From assembly GCA_016649675.1 (NCBI GenBank), contig JAENXG010000111.1:1-7877 (forward strand): a stretch of 7,877 nt of DNA. The letters run 5' to 3'. Below are positions 1 through 6,548 of this stretch, piece by piece. Position 1 is the first letter of the stretch. Every line of letters begins with the position of its first letter. A model generated the notes under the pieces. The model worked only from the letters and a program-made list of their open reading frames with translations, searched no databases and was not told the origin of the DNA. Both the position numbers and the translations under genes were made by a program. This DNA comes from Methyloceanibacter sp. (lineage in GTDB: Bacteria > Pseudomonadota > Alphaproteobacteria > Rhizobiales > Methyloligellaceae).

Positions 1-248
1 GGAGAGTGCCACAGGCCCGTAAGCACGGCATCCACCGGCGCCTCGAGATAGCATTCGGAGAAAAAACCATCGGCGGCGAAGCGCAAGCCGGCGGCGCAAA
101 GGAGCGCGTCGCGATCACTCACCATGGCAACGAGCGTGGCAGGAAAGGCCGTGATGCGCGCCGAATAGTGGAGCGCATAGACCTCCGCAATCAGTTGCTC
201 TGCTGCCGCCCGTAAATCGTGGCCACGCGGAATAATCGCTGCCCGCAT
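1..248 (-). CDS. Thermostable hemolysin family protein, 5' part only
   Basis: This gene starts with ATG at 248 and runs off the left edge, so about 82 N-terminal residues are visible. A strong Shine-Dalgarno (GGGGGAG) lies about 8 bases upstream. The residues resemble the thermostable hemolysin family (Pfam T_hemolysin): an early helix with Y-A-L-H-Y-S-A-R, then F-P-A-T-L-V-A-M, then C-A-A-G-L-R-F-A and G-F-F-S-E-C-Y-L-E. The family takes its name from a Vibrio hemolysin. In many proteobacteria such genes sit beside acyl-CoA ligase and short-chain dehydrogenase genes, so a haemolytic role should not be assumed. It lies about 110 bases downstream of a kinase stump and in the same direction as the response regulator at 435-1118, which may once have controlled it. 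The frame is absent from ordinary ORF listings only because its stop lies outside the window. Family assignment is from memory of motifs, without a search. Confidence 0.72.
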   Translation of the reverse strand, partial: MRAAIIPRGHDLRAAAEQLIAEVYALHYSARITAFPATLVAMVSDRDALLCAAGLRFAADGFFSECYLEAPVDAVLTGLWHS

Positions 249-358
249 CACGACTCTCCCCCTGCGTGCCGATGGTCACACGAGGAAAGACGGTCGCTGC
301 GGCTGCTTACAGACGGCTTACGGCCGCCAAAAGATCACAATCATGAAGGACCGCCCGG

Positions 359-442
359 TCAAAGCGTCGGCGGGCTGACGCTAACGAGCCCGACGATCAG
401 CCTGAGCCATAAGGAGGAACTGACATTTTGCGAACTATTCAC
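359..442 (-). pseudogene. Histidine kinase N-terminal stump
   Basis: A GTG at 442 overlaps the end of the response regulator as GTGAATAG, an 8-base overlap typical of translationally coupled regulator-kinase pairs. The frame reads 27 codons, including S-S-S-L-W-L-R-L-I-V-G-L-V, which is how many OmpR-partner kinases begin (short polar start, Leu/Arg-rich stretch, first membrane helix). It then stops at 359. No HisKA or ATPase sequence follows before the next gene at 248. I read this as a kinase whose body was deleted, leaving the first codons attached to the regulator. The stump is too short for the identification to be certain, and the position and overlap carry much of the argument. Confidence 0.5.
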
Positions 443-1118
443 TTGCTGCCTTGTCCGAGAGCACATAGCCCACGCCACGCAGCGTGTGGATGTGCATATC
501 CGCCCCCGCCTCCTGCAGACGTCGGCGAATTCGATGGACAAGCACTTCGATGGCATTGGAGGCAAGGTCGTCTCCGAAAGAATAGATGGCATCTTCAATC
601 GCCGACTTCGGAACCACGCGGCCGGCCCGCCGCATCAGGAGTTCCAGGCCATTGATCTCGCGGCGACCAAACTCCACGGGAATGCCATCGATGGTCAACA
701 CTCGGTCACTGGTGTTGAGCATTACGTTGCCTGCCGCAAGCTTGACACCAAGCGCCTCGCCGGGCCGGCGCAGCAATGCCCGAATGCGCGCGATGAGCTC
801 GTCGAGCTCGAAAGGCTTGCGCAGATAGTCGTCGGCGCCTTGATTGAGGCCTGCCACGAGATCCTCCAAGCTGTCGCGCGCGGTGAGCACCAAGACGGGT
901 CGCGTCATTTGGCGACGACGCTGGTCGCCGAGCCAGACAAGACCATCCTTGTCGGGCAGACCGAGATCCAAGAGGAGCGTGTCGTAGTGGGTCGTCGCGA
1001 TGGCGCCCTCGGCGTCCGCGGTGGTGGTTACATGATCGACGGCAAAGCCGCCGTTTTGCAGGGCTGTCCCGAGATAATCGGCAAGCCGCTGGTTATCCTC
1101 GATGAGCAAGAGACGCAT
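435..1118 (-). CDS. OmpR-family response regulator (QseB/PmrA/TctD type)
   Basis: This encodes 227 residues, normal length for the family, and is a cytoplasmic DNA-binding transcription regulator. The receiver domain spans about residues 1-115: acidic pocket E7-D8, phospho-acceptor D51 in L-L-L-D-L-G-L-P, switch T79 and K101 in L-R-K-P-F. The winged-helix DNA-binding domain spans about 128-222 and ends in the wing H-T-L-R-G-V-G-Y-V-L. All phosphorylation residues are present and the frame is intact, so it should be functional. The ATG at 1118 is preceded by GGGGAGAGG at good spacing. A remnant of a small secreted protein lies just upstream and a kinase stump overlaps the stop, so the cognate kinase appears to be lost. 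It may now be phosphorylated by a non-cognate kinase or act unphosphorylated. A repeat at 1276-1303 upstream of the operon is a candidate autoregulatory site. Confidence 0.93.
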   Translation of the reverse strand: MRLLLIEDNQRLADYLGTALQNGGFAVDHVTTTADAEGAIATTHYDTLLLDLGLPDKDGLVWLGDQRRRQMTRPVLVLTARDSLEDLVAGLNQGADDYLRKPFELDELIARIRALLRRPGEALGVKLAAGNVMLNTSDRVLTIDGIPVEFGRREINGLELLMRRAGRVVPKSAIEDAIYSFGDDLASNAIEVLVHRIRRRLQEAGADMHIHTLRGVGYVLSDKAASE

Positions 1119-1129
1119 CTGCCTCTCCC

Positions 1130-1238
1130 CTATTTCAGCTCATAGACGATGGACGAGCCGTCCTTGCTTGCAATCTGAACGCGCACCTGTGCGACAGACC
1201 AGGGCTAGGACCCAGAGGATAAGCGAACGGTTCTTCAT
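1130..1238 (-). pseudogene. Remnant of a small secreted protein, possibly PepSY-like
   Basis: An ATG at 1238 with a strong ribosome site (GGGGAGG) starts a typical signal-peptide N-terminus, M-K-N-R-S-L-I-L-W-V-L-A-L-V. The frame then becomes Arg/Cys-rich and ends at a TGA near 1140. A neighbouring frame carries a sensible C-terminus, A-Q-V-R-V-Q-I-A-S-K-D-G-S-S-I-V-Y-E-L-K, ending at TAG (1130-1132) directly before the regulator's ribosome site. The signal peptide and the tail are therefore separated by a frameshift. The total is about 36 codons, against roughly 100 for small PepSY proteins, so an internal deletion is likely. K-D-G...V-Y-E-L-K resembles PepSY domains, which commonly precede OmpR-type regulators in such operons. 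The family label is tentative, but the broken state is visible directly. Confidence 0.5.
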
Positions 1239-1275
1239 CGCGCCACCTCCCCAAGACAGGCTCATGCTGGAGAGG

Positions 1276-1303
1276 GTTACGATGGACCTTACGCCATCGT
1301 TAC
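1276..1303 (-). promoter_or_regulatory. Candidate response-regulator binding box
   Basis: Three TTAC-type half-sites occur on the plus strand: GTTAC at 1276, CTTAC at 1288 and GTTAC at 1299, with steps of 12 and 11 bases (about one helical turn). The same span is also a near-perfect inverted repeat: GTTACGATGG, 8 bases, then CCATCGTTAC, with one mismatched position. OmpR/PmrA-type regulators bind tandem half-sites one turn apart. The element lies about 38 bases upstream of the first codon of the regulator operon, on its minus-strand promoter side. It is probably the operator for the regulator at 435-1118, by autoregulation. No convincing -10 box was identified. Confidence 0.45.
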
Positions 1304-1473
1304 AAGCCCGAACGCGGCGGGTGTATGCGGGGTCGTCACATAGCATTCGCCCTCGGACTTGGCGCTTAAGACGCGGCGAAGTCGCACTGGCTCGCAATGT
1401 CCGATTTGGCTCGTTGCCGACGTCACCGCGCCCATCGAATTGGTAGGCTTTGTGCAGAAGCGGGCATGGGCGG

Positions 1474-1767
1474 TTAATCGGGGGCCCGCAAGCGATATCC
1501 GACTCCGGTCTCGGTGGTGATGTAGTGCGGCCGCTCAGGATGATCCTCGATCTTCTGGCGCAGTTGCCGCACATAGACCCGTAGATATTGCGCGTCGGTC
1601 GGCACGGCCCACAGCTCGTTGAGAAGGTGTCTGTGGGTGAGCACCTTGCCGGCATGCTGCACCATCACGCGCAACAGCTCATACTCCTTCGGCGACAGCT
1701 TCACCTCCTGGTCGCGCAGTTTGACGATGCGCCGCACCAGATCGACCGAAAGATCGCCGACCCTGAA
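1474..1767 (-). pseudogene. kdpE: KdpE response regulator remnant, DNA-binding domain only
   Basis: The frame from 1767 to the TAA at 1474 matches the C-terminal half of KdpE, the regulator of the Kdp potassium transporter. It begins F-R-V-G-D-L-S-V-D-L, continues with L-S-P-K-E-Y-E-L-L and H-A-G-K-V-L-T-H-R-H-L-L, then the KdpE-typical Y-L-R-V-Y-V-R-Q-L-R-Q-K-I-E, and ends T-E-T-G-V-G-Y-R-L. This is the full winged-helix domain, about 97 codons including the linker. The receiver domain of about 120 residues is missing, and no kdpABC or kdpD sequence is present. Homology stops at about 1767, beside a palindrome; upstream codons are non-homologous although the frame stays open to the cyclase stop at 1832. 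A GTG at 1737 could start an 87-residue protein, but no good ribosome site precedes it. I call it a remnant, while an isolated DNA-binding domain with some activity cannot be excluded. Confidence 0.75.
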
Positions 1768-1769
1768 AC

Positions 1770-1791
1770 AGGGGTTTGAAACCCCTAGGGG
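1770..1791. repeat. Overlapping palindromes at the kdpE break point; possible terminator
   Basis: Positions 1770-1786 form a perfect palindrome, AGGGGTTT-G-AAACCCCT. It overlaps a second one, CCCCTAGGGG, at 1782-1791. As RNA on the minus strand the first can fold as a 6-bp stem with a 5-base loop, followed by TGTTTC, a weak U-rich stretch. It lies about 45 bases after the cyclase stop and could end the kinase-cyclase transcript. It also abuts the point where KdpE homology begins, so it may equally mark a recombination junction. Neither role is proven. Confidence 0.4.
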
Positions 1792-1831
1792 GCGCCACTT
1801 AAACCGGGGAGGACTTTCGCCAGAAGGTCCC

Positions 1832-2868
1832 CCTCAAGGCGAAGCACGCAGGCGCAGGCCGAAGACGGAAATCGCACCCTTGCCCTTGATCTCCAACATT
1901 CCGAGCGACTCGCCGTCGAACGCCGATGAGATGGTCTCCCAGATCTCCTTGGTGGTGGCGACGCTGCCGGGCGCGCTCATGCCGACCATGCGGGCCGCGA
2001 CGTTGACGGTGTCTCCCCAGATGTCGAACTGGTAGCGCTCCTGCCCGACGACGCCGGCCACGACGGGGCCGGCATGGACGCCGACCCGCACCTCCCAGTC
2101 GAGATGGGCATCGATCAAGGTGGAGGTCATCTCGAGCCCGCAGCGAACAGCGGCGCCGACGGGATCGTGGTGCTTGTGGAGCAGCCCGGCAACCGCCATG
2201 AAGCCATCACCGATCGTCTTGATCTTCTCGAGCCCATGCTTCGCCGTGATGCGCTCAAAAATGACGAAGAGCGCATCGAGCCGCGAAACCACGTCCTCGG
2301 GCTCATGCTTGTCGCAATAGGCCGTGAAATTGGTCACGTCGCAGAAAAGGACGGCAACGTTCTCGTAGCGCCGCGGGATCACGGTGCCGATGCTGCGGAT
2401 CTCGTCGGCGGCTTTTTTCGGAAGCAACGCGTGGAGCAACGTGTCGGCCTGATTGCGCGCGTCCTGGGCCTCGCCGAGCGCCGCCTGCAGCGCGAGTTGC
2501 GTCTTGACCCGGGCAAGCACGATGGGGCTGGAGAATGGTTTGTGGATGTAGTCGACCGCGCCGACCTCGAACCCTTTTTCCTCGTCGAGAGAGTCGGTCT
2601 TGGCCGTGAGGAAGATCACGGGAATTTCGGCTGTGTAGGGATTGGCTTTGAGCCGGCGGCAGACCTCATATCCGTCCATTCCCGGCATCATCACGTCGAG
2701 CAGGATCAGGTCGGGCTTTTCGGCAGCCGTGGCGATCGCTAGCGCCTTCTCGCCATTGGTCGCAACTTTCGTCCGGAATAGGTCTTTCAGCACCCCCGAG
2801 ACGACCGCGACGTTGGTCGGCGTATCGTCGACGATCAATATGAGCTTCCGATCGGGGCCCGACATCAT
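1832..2868 (-). CDS. Receiver-class III adenylate cyclase fusion
   Basis: This soluble 344-residue protein is predicted to convert ATP to cAMP under control of a phosphorylatable receiver. The receiver spans about 7-125, with D14-D15, phospho-acceptor D58 in I-L-L-D-V-M-M-P-G-M-D-G, T88 and K110. A helical linker (about 125-160) ends L-L-H-A-L-L-P-K-K-A-A-D-E-I, typical of elements that pass signals to cyclase dimers. The catalytic domain (about 165-340) has metal aspartates D177 (F-C-D-V-T-N-F-T) and D221 (I-G-D-G-F). K217 and D282 (F-D-I-W-G-D) match adenine-selecting positions, favouring ATP over GTP, and N289 and R293 match transition-state residues, so it appears active. The start at 2868 overlaps the upstream kinase stop as ATGA; a second ATG at 2865 is possible. 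An in-frame upstream extension to 2916 lies inside the kinase gene and precedes the receiver, so I reject it. Coupling to the HPt-bearing kinase suggests it is that kinase's output. Confidence 0.93.
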
Positions 2869-5800
2869 TCGCCTTCGAGGTTGAGGGAGAGACGTGAGGC
2901 GATGCCCGACAGGCATCTGAGCGCAGCCTCGAAATCGAAATTGCCGACGCGTTCGGTGAGCGTCTTGATCTCCGCCGGCGTCAGCACGCCAGAGAGGCTG
3001 GATTTCGCATCGACGATGAAGTCGGCGGCTTCGCCGTCGTCGGTCTCGAGCAGCTGTTTCAGCCGGGCGAGGGGCTCCAGCACCGCCGCCGGATCGCCGG
3101 AAGGTGCGCCGGAGCCGTTGCCGGCGGTCCCGTCGGGCAGCGCGGTCCGAATGGAAGCGAGCACCGGGTCCAGCGCAAGCGAAAGCGATTGCAGCGTTTC
3201 CGGCACACGGTATCCGGTCTTGATCGCCGTTTCCGCCTCGGCGGCCGTCTCCGACAACGACGCGGCGCCAAGCGTGCCTGCGGCGCCCTTCAAGGAATGA
3301 GCGGCGCGTTCGGCGGCGGCGGCGTCGCCGATGGCAAGCGCGGCCTTCATGGAATCGACAATGGCAGCCTGCTGCTCGGCGAACTTGCGCAGCAGCGCCT
3401 CGTAGCGCTGGCGATTGCCGCCGGTCCGCTTCAGACCCGAACGGACGTCGATGCCTTGAATATCGAGGGGGGTATCGCTCGCGTGGCTATTGGCAGACGG
3501 CGCGGAGCCATGTCCACGCGCGATCCTGCCGTTGCCATCGGCGCGGTGGATCCATCTGAGCAGAACGCCGAAAAGCTGGTCGGGATCGATGGGCTTGGCG
3601 ATGTGATCGTTCATGCCCGCCTCGAGGCACAATGCGCGATCCGAGGCCATGGCGTTGGCGGTCATGGCGATGATGGGCAGGGCGTTGAAGCGCGGCTCGG
3701 ACCTGATGATGCGCGTCGCCTCGATGCCGTCCATGACCGGCATCTGCATGTCCATCAGCACGATATCGTAGTCGTTGTTCCGGATCATGCCGAGCGCCAC
3801 CTCGCCGTTCTCCGCCAAGTCGACGAAGACTTCGGCGTCTTCGAGCTGGCCGATGGCGACTTCCTGGTTGATCTCGTTGTCCTCCACGAGCAGGACTCGC
3901 ACGCCGCGCATCCGTTCGATGTCGAAGGAGGGACCGGCTTTGACCGTCTCGGTCCGCTCGAGGTCAGCGCCGAGAGCGACCACGGCCGTATCGAAAAGAA
4001 TGGACGACGTGACGGGCTTGATGAGGACATTTTCGAAGCCGGAGTCCTCGGCCTGCTTCAACACCTCCTCGCGGCCATAGGCGGTCACCATCACGAGGTG
4101 TGGCGGCAGCGAGATATCGGACAAGGCAAGAATGCGCTTGCCCGTTTCGATGCCGTTGAGGCCAGGCATCTGCCAGTCGATGAACGCGATCTCGTAACGC
4201 TCGCCGAACTTCGAGGCTTGGCGAACCATATCGATGGCCTCTTCGCCAGAGGCTGCCTCATCGGCGACGAAGGTCATGTTGGTCAGCATGCCCGACAAGA
4301 CGGCGCGCGCGTGCGGATTGTCGTCGATGATCAAGACGCGGCGGCCGCGCAAATCGGCCTGGAGGAGACGCGGACGGGCCGTCGCGGTGCCTTTGCCGAG
4401 ACGCGCGGTAAAGCGGAACGTGCTGCCCTTGCCCGGCTCGCTCTTGACGGAAACGTGGCCTCCCATCAGCTCAGTCAGCTGCTTGGAGATGGCAAGCCCG
4501 AGCCCCGTCCCGCCATATTTGCGCGTGGTCGAGGCGTCGGCCTGCTCGAACGCCTGGAACAGCCGCTCGATTTGCGGTTCCGTCATGCCAATGCCGGTGT
4601 CGCTGACCGAAAATTCGACGAGTTGGCAGTCGGCGCTGTCTTCCAGCACGCGAACCTCGACGGCGACCTCGCCAGTCTCGGTGAACTTGACCGCGTTGTT
4701 GCAGAAATTGATCAGGATCTGACCGAGCCTGAGCGGGTCGCCCCGGAAATGGGTCGACACCGAGGGCTCGACCTCGAAAATCAGCTCCAGCCCCTTGGCC
4801 GAGGCTTTCTCCGACATCAGGTTCCCGACATTCTCAAGCACCTTGTCGAGATCGAAGTCGATGTTCTCGATCGACAGCTTGCCGGCCTCGATCTTTGAGA
4901 AATCGAGGATGTCGTTGATGATGCCGAGAAGGTGTTGGCCGGAGCTCTTGATCTTCTGCACATAATCGCGCTGGCGTGGCGTCAGATCGGTTTTCAACGC
5001 GAGGTGGGAGAGGCCGATCACGGCATTCATCGGCGTCCTGATCTCGTGGCTCATATTGGCGAGGAAGACGCTCTTGGCCTCGTTGGCTTCGAGCGCCGCC
5101 TCGGTCGCCCGTTTAAGGTCGGCCTGCGCCGCCTGGAAGGCCTGCTCCGCCGCCTTGCGCGCGTCGATATCGCTCCACGAGCCGACCACCTCGACAGGGC
5201 GCCCGGCCTTGTCGCGAATGAGGTGCTGCTCGTCGCTCACCCAGCAATAGGAGCCATCTTTCTTGCGGAAGCGGTATTCGGCCAGGTGCTCGCCGGCCCG
5301 GAACAACTCGACCTGCTTCGCTTCGACCTCGGGGAGATCGTCGGGATGCACGTGGGTACGCCAAAAGTCCGCCCCCTTCAGGTACTCATCGGGGGTGTAT
5401 CCCAGCATGCCTCGAATGCTGGCGCTCACGAAGGTAGGCGCGAAATCTCCGCTGGCGGCAAAGCTGTAGACAACAACCGGGGCGGCGCCCAGCAACAGGT
5501 CGAGCCGCGCGCGCGCTCTCTCCCTCGCCTCTTCGGCTTCCTTGCGCGCGGTAATATCGGTCCAGGAGCCGACGATCTCGACCGGCTCCCCCGTGTTGTC
5601 GCGCACCACCTGCTGCTGGTCATTGACCCAGAAATAGCTGCCGTCCGTGCGGCGGATGCGATACTCGATCGAGCGTTCGTCGCTCTCGAACATCTTGTCG
5701 ACCCAGGCATTGATGCGGGGGACATCGTCCGGGTGTACGCGATCGCGCCAAAGATAGGGGTTGGCGAGATATTCATGGGGGGTGCAACCAAATAGTCTGG

Positions 5801-6083
5801 TGACGCTTTCGCTCACGAAAGTCGGCTCGAAATCGCCGCTGGCTTTCCGGCAATAGATCACGGCTGGCGAGGCGTTGAGCAAACGGGACAAGTGGGCGTG
5901 CGCTGAGGCTTGCACGTCGGCAACGCGCTGGAGCTCCTTCTTTTCCTGCTCGCGCGCGGCGTCATGGAGCGCAAGCTCGATGATTTCCGCCACACTCTGG
6001 ATGCCGGATTCCCCAGGAGTGGTAGCCAGAACCCGCAGCACGGCAGCGGCGGCAATCTCCGCTTGTTTCTTGCCTTTCGTCAT
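2865..6083 (-). CDS. Hybrid sensor histidine kinase, PAS-PAS-HisKA-HATPase-REC-REC-HPt
   Basis: This 1072-residue phosphorelay kinase has no evident membrane helix or signal peptide, so sensing is probably cytoplasmic. The order is: helical N-terminus (1-65); two PAS domains of the PAS_3 type (about 69-181 and 198-310), each with S-G-D-F-x-P-T-F-V-S, V-H-P-D-D and a V-G-S-W-x-D-I end; a coiled linker; HisKA with H346 in M-S-H-E-I-R-T-P; an ATPase domain with N box (459-463), D-T-G-I-G-M (495-500), F box (508-516) and G-G-T-G-L-G-L (524-530). REC1 has D636, T667 and K689. REC2 has D778 in V-L-M-D-M-Q-M-P, T808 and K830. The HPt domain has H929 in H-S-L-K-G-A-A-G-T-L. A Gly/Ser/Pro spacer then leads to a helical tail (about 983-1072). 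All phosphotransfer residues are present. I chose ATG at 6083; an in-frame GTG at 6089 would add two residues, and neither has a strong ribosome site. The signal is unknown. The stop overlaps the cyclase start, so the two form an operon. Confidence 0.95.
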   Translation of the reverse strand: MTKGKKQAEIAAAAVLRVLATTPGESGIQSVAEIIELALHDAAREQEKKELQRVADVQASAHAHLSRLLNASPAVIYCRKASGDFEPTFVSESVTRLFGCTPHEYLANPYLWRDRVHPDDVPRINAWVDKMFESDERSIEYRIRRTDGSYFWVNDQQQVVRDNTGEPVEIVGSWTDITARKEAEEARERARARLDLLLGAAPVVVYSFAASGDFAPTFVSASIRGMLGYTPDEYLKGADFWRTHVHPDDLPEVEAKQVELFRAGEHLAEYRFRKKDGSYCWVSDEQHLIRDKAGRPVEVVGSWSDIDARKAAEQAFQAAQADLKRATEAALEANEAKSVFLANMSHEIRTPMNAVIGLSHLALKTDLTPRQRDYVQKIKSSGQHLLGIINDILDFSKIEAGKLSIENIDFDLDKVLENVGNLMSEKASAKGLELIFEVEPSVSTHFRGDPLRLGQILINFCNNAVKFTETGEVAVEVRVLEDSADCQLVEFSVSDTGIGMTEPQIERLFQAFEQADASTTRKYGGTGLGLAISKQLTELMGGHVSVKSEPGKGSTFRFTARLGKGTATARPRLLQADLRGRRVLIIDDNPHARAVLSGMLTNMTFVADEAASGEEAIDMVRQASKFGERYEIAFIDWQMPGLNGIETGKRILALSDISLPPHLVMVTAYGREEVLKQAEDSGFENVLIKPVTSSILFDTAVVALGADLERTETVKAGPSFDIERMRGVRVLLVEDNEINQEVAIGQLEDAEVFVDLAENGEVALGMIRNNDYDIVLMDMQMPVMDGIEATRIIRSEPRFNALPIIAMTANAMASDRALCLEAGMNDHIAKPIDPDQLFGVLLRWIHRADGNGRIARGHGSAPSANSHASDTPLDIQGIDVRSGLKRTGGNRQRYEALLRKFAEQQAAIVDSMKAALAIGDAAAAERAAHSLKGAAGTLGAASLSETAAEAETAIKTGYRVPETLQSLSLALDPVLASIRTALPDGTAGNGSGAPSGDPAAVLEPLARLKQLLETDDGEAADFIVDAKSSLSGVLTPAEIKTLTERVGNFDFEAALRCLSGIASRLSLNLEGE
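5154..5879 (-). repeat. Tandem duplicated PAS modules within the kinase
   Basis: The segments encoding the two PAS domains (5541-5879 and 5154-5492) align over 113 codons without a gap. By hand count, 60 of 113 residues are identical. The conserved positions include the S-G-D-F core, T-F-V-S, V-H-P-D-D, D-G-S-Y-x-W-V and V-G-S-W-x-D-I. The level of divergence indicates an old internal duplication in the protein, not a recent DNA repeat. Confidence 0.8.
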
Positions 6084-6185
6084 TCCCACACCGTCACAAC
6101 CACCCGATTTTCCTTGTCCTTTTGGATATTAGACGCATGTCAGCGACAGGCATAGGTCCGTCCGAGGTTTTGCCAAAGAGCCAAT

Positions 6186-6250
6186 TCAGACCGCGCGGGC
6201 GGCCCGTCGGCCGTCCCTTTTTTTGCTCTCCAGGTAAGCCGACAAATCCG
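6186..6250 (-). pseudogene. Possible C-terminal fragment of an excisionase-like HTH protein
   Basis: The frame ending at the TGA at 6186 reads T-I-R-R-A-D-L-S-A-Y-L-E-S-K-K-R-D-G-R-R. This resembles the C-terminus of small excisionase/MerR-like (HTH_17) proteins, where an R-R-x-D-L-x-A-Y-L motif follows the helix-turn-helix. Third codon positions in this short stretch are mostly G or C. Upstream codons show no helix-turn-helix, so at best it is a fragment. The Lys codons coincide with the A-run opposite the terminator T-tract at 6218-6224, so the resemblance may be accidental. Confidence 0.25.
6197..6224 (+). terminator. Rho-independent terminator, plus strand
   Basis: An 8-bp GC stem, GGGCGGCC (6197-6204) with GGCCG-T-CCC (6209-6217), has a single bulged T at 6214 and a CGTC loop. 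It is followed directly by seven T residues (6218-6224). This is a canonical intrinsic terminator for plus-strand transcription. No plus-strand gene is recognised upstream: the nearest sequence is the antisense of the kinase 5' end. It may stop antisense transcription or end a short RNA. The same bases fit a weak minus-strand coding fragment, so chance resemblance is possible. Confidence 0.5.
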
Positions 6251-6548
6251 CGCGGCGGATGGTGGGGGGCCACGCCAAATGTCTGGAAATGATTGCTGAC
6301 CGATCCAGGCGCCTTCTCGCGTGATCGAGGCCGCCCCAACGCCCGCATTCACCGCGCAATTCGGATGTGTTCGCCTCGGCCGGTCCAGAATCCTCACGAA
6401 TCTGGGATTCCTCGTAAAGCGCCAAACCGGCAAAACGTGCGGGAAAAGTTCCAAGTCTGCACCGGGAAGTCTTGACGAGGTGCCCGAGCAGGACTGAACT
6501 CGAAAGACGAAAGAAGCCATCGAGCAGCTTCCATAAGAGGTGATGCCG

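Larger units (their letters stand above)
6084..6548. other. Intergenic region upstream of the kinase, no intact gene
   Basis: This stretch separates the minus-strand kinase from the plus-strand leader gene and should hold the promoters of both. On the minus strand, TAATAT (6126-6131) could be a -10 box for the kinase, but there is no matching -35 at 17 bases. On the plus strand, TTGACG (6472-6477) is a fair -35 element with only a poor -10 (TGAACT) 17 bases later. The identifiable contents are a plus-strand terminator at 6197-6224 and a possible HTH fragment at 6186-6250, described separately. Other open frames here are Arg/Pro-rich and show no coding signature. Confidence 0.5.

Noticed and set aside
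1474..1737. The 87-codon GTG-started frame as a full independent regulator
   Set aside because: KdpE homology continues upstream of the GTG to about 1767 and no ribosome site precedes it, which fits a truncated gene better than a separate one.
2869..2916. Cyclase start at 2916 adding 16 N-terminal residues
   Set aside because: The extension lies inside the kinase coding end and adds Arg/Pro-rich residues before the receiver. The ATGA overlap start at 2868 fits operon structure better.
3189..4898. Plus-strand open frame of 569 codons, with similar long frames at 219-1145, 2074-2742 and 4932-5795
   Set aside because: All lie opposite verified minus-strand kinase, cyclase or regulator domains. 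Their translations are rich in Arg, Gly, Asp and His with no domain motif, which is the usual antisense shadow in GC-rich genes.
6126..6131. TAATAT on the minus strand as the -10 box of the kinase promoter
   Set aside because: The hexamer 17 bases upstream (TATGCC) does not resemble a -35. It is kept only as a remark.
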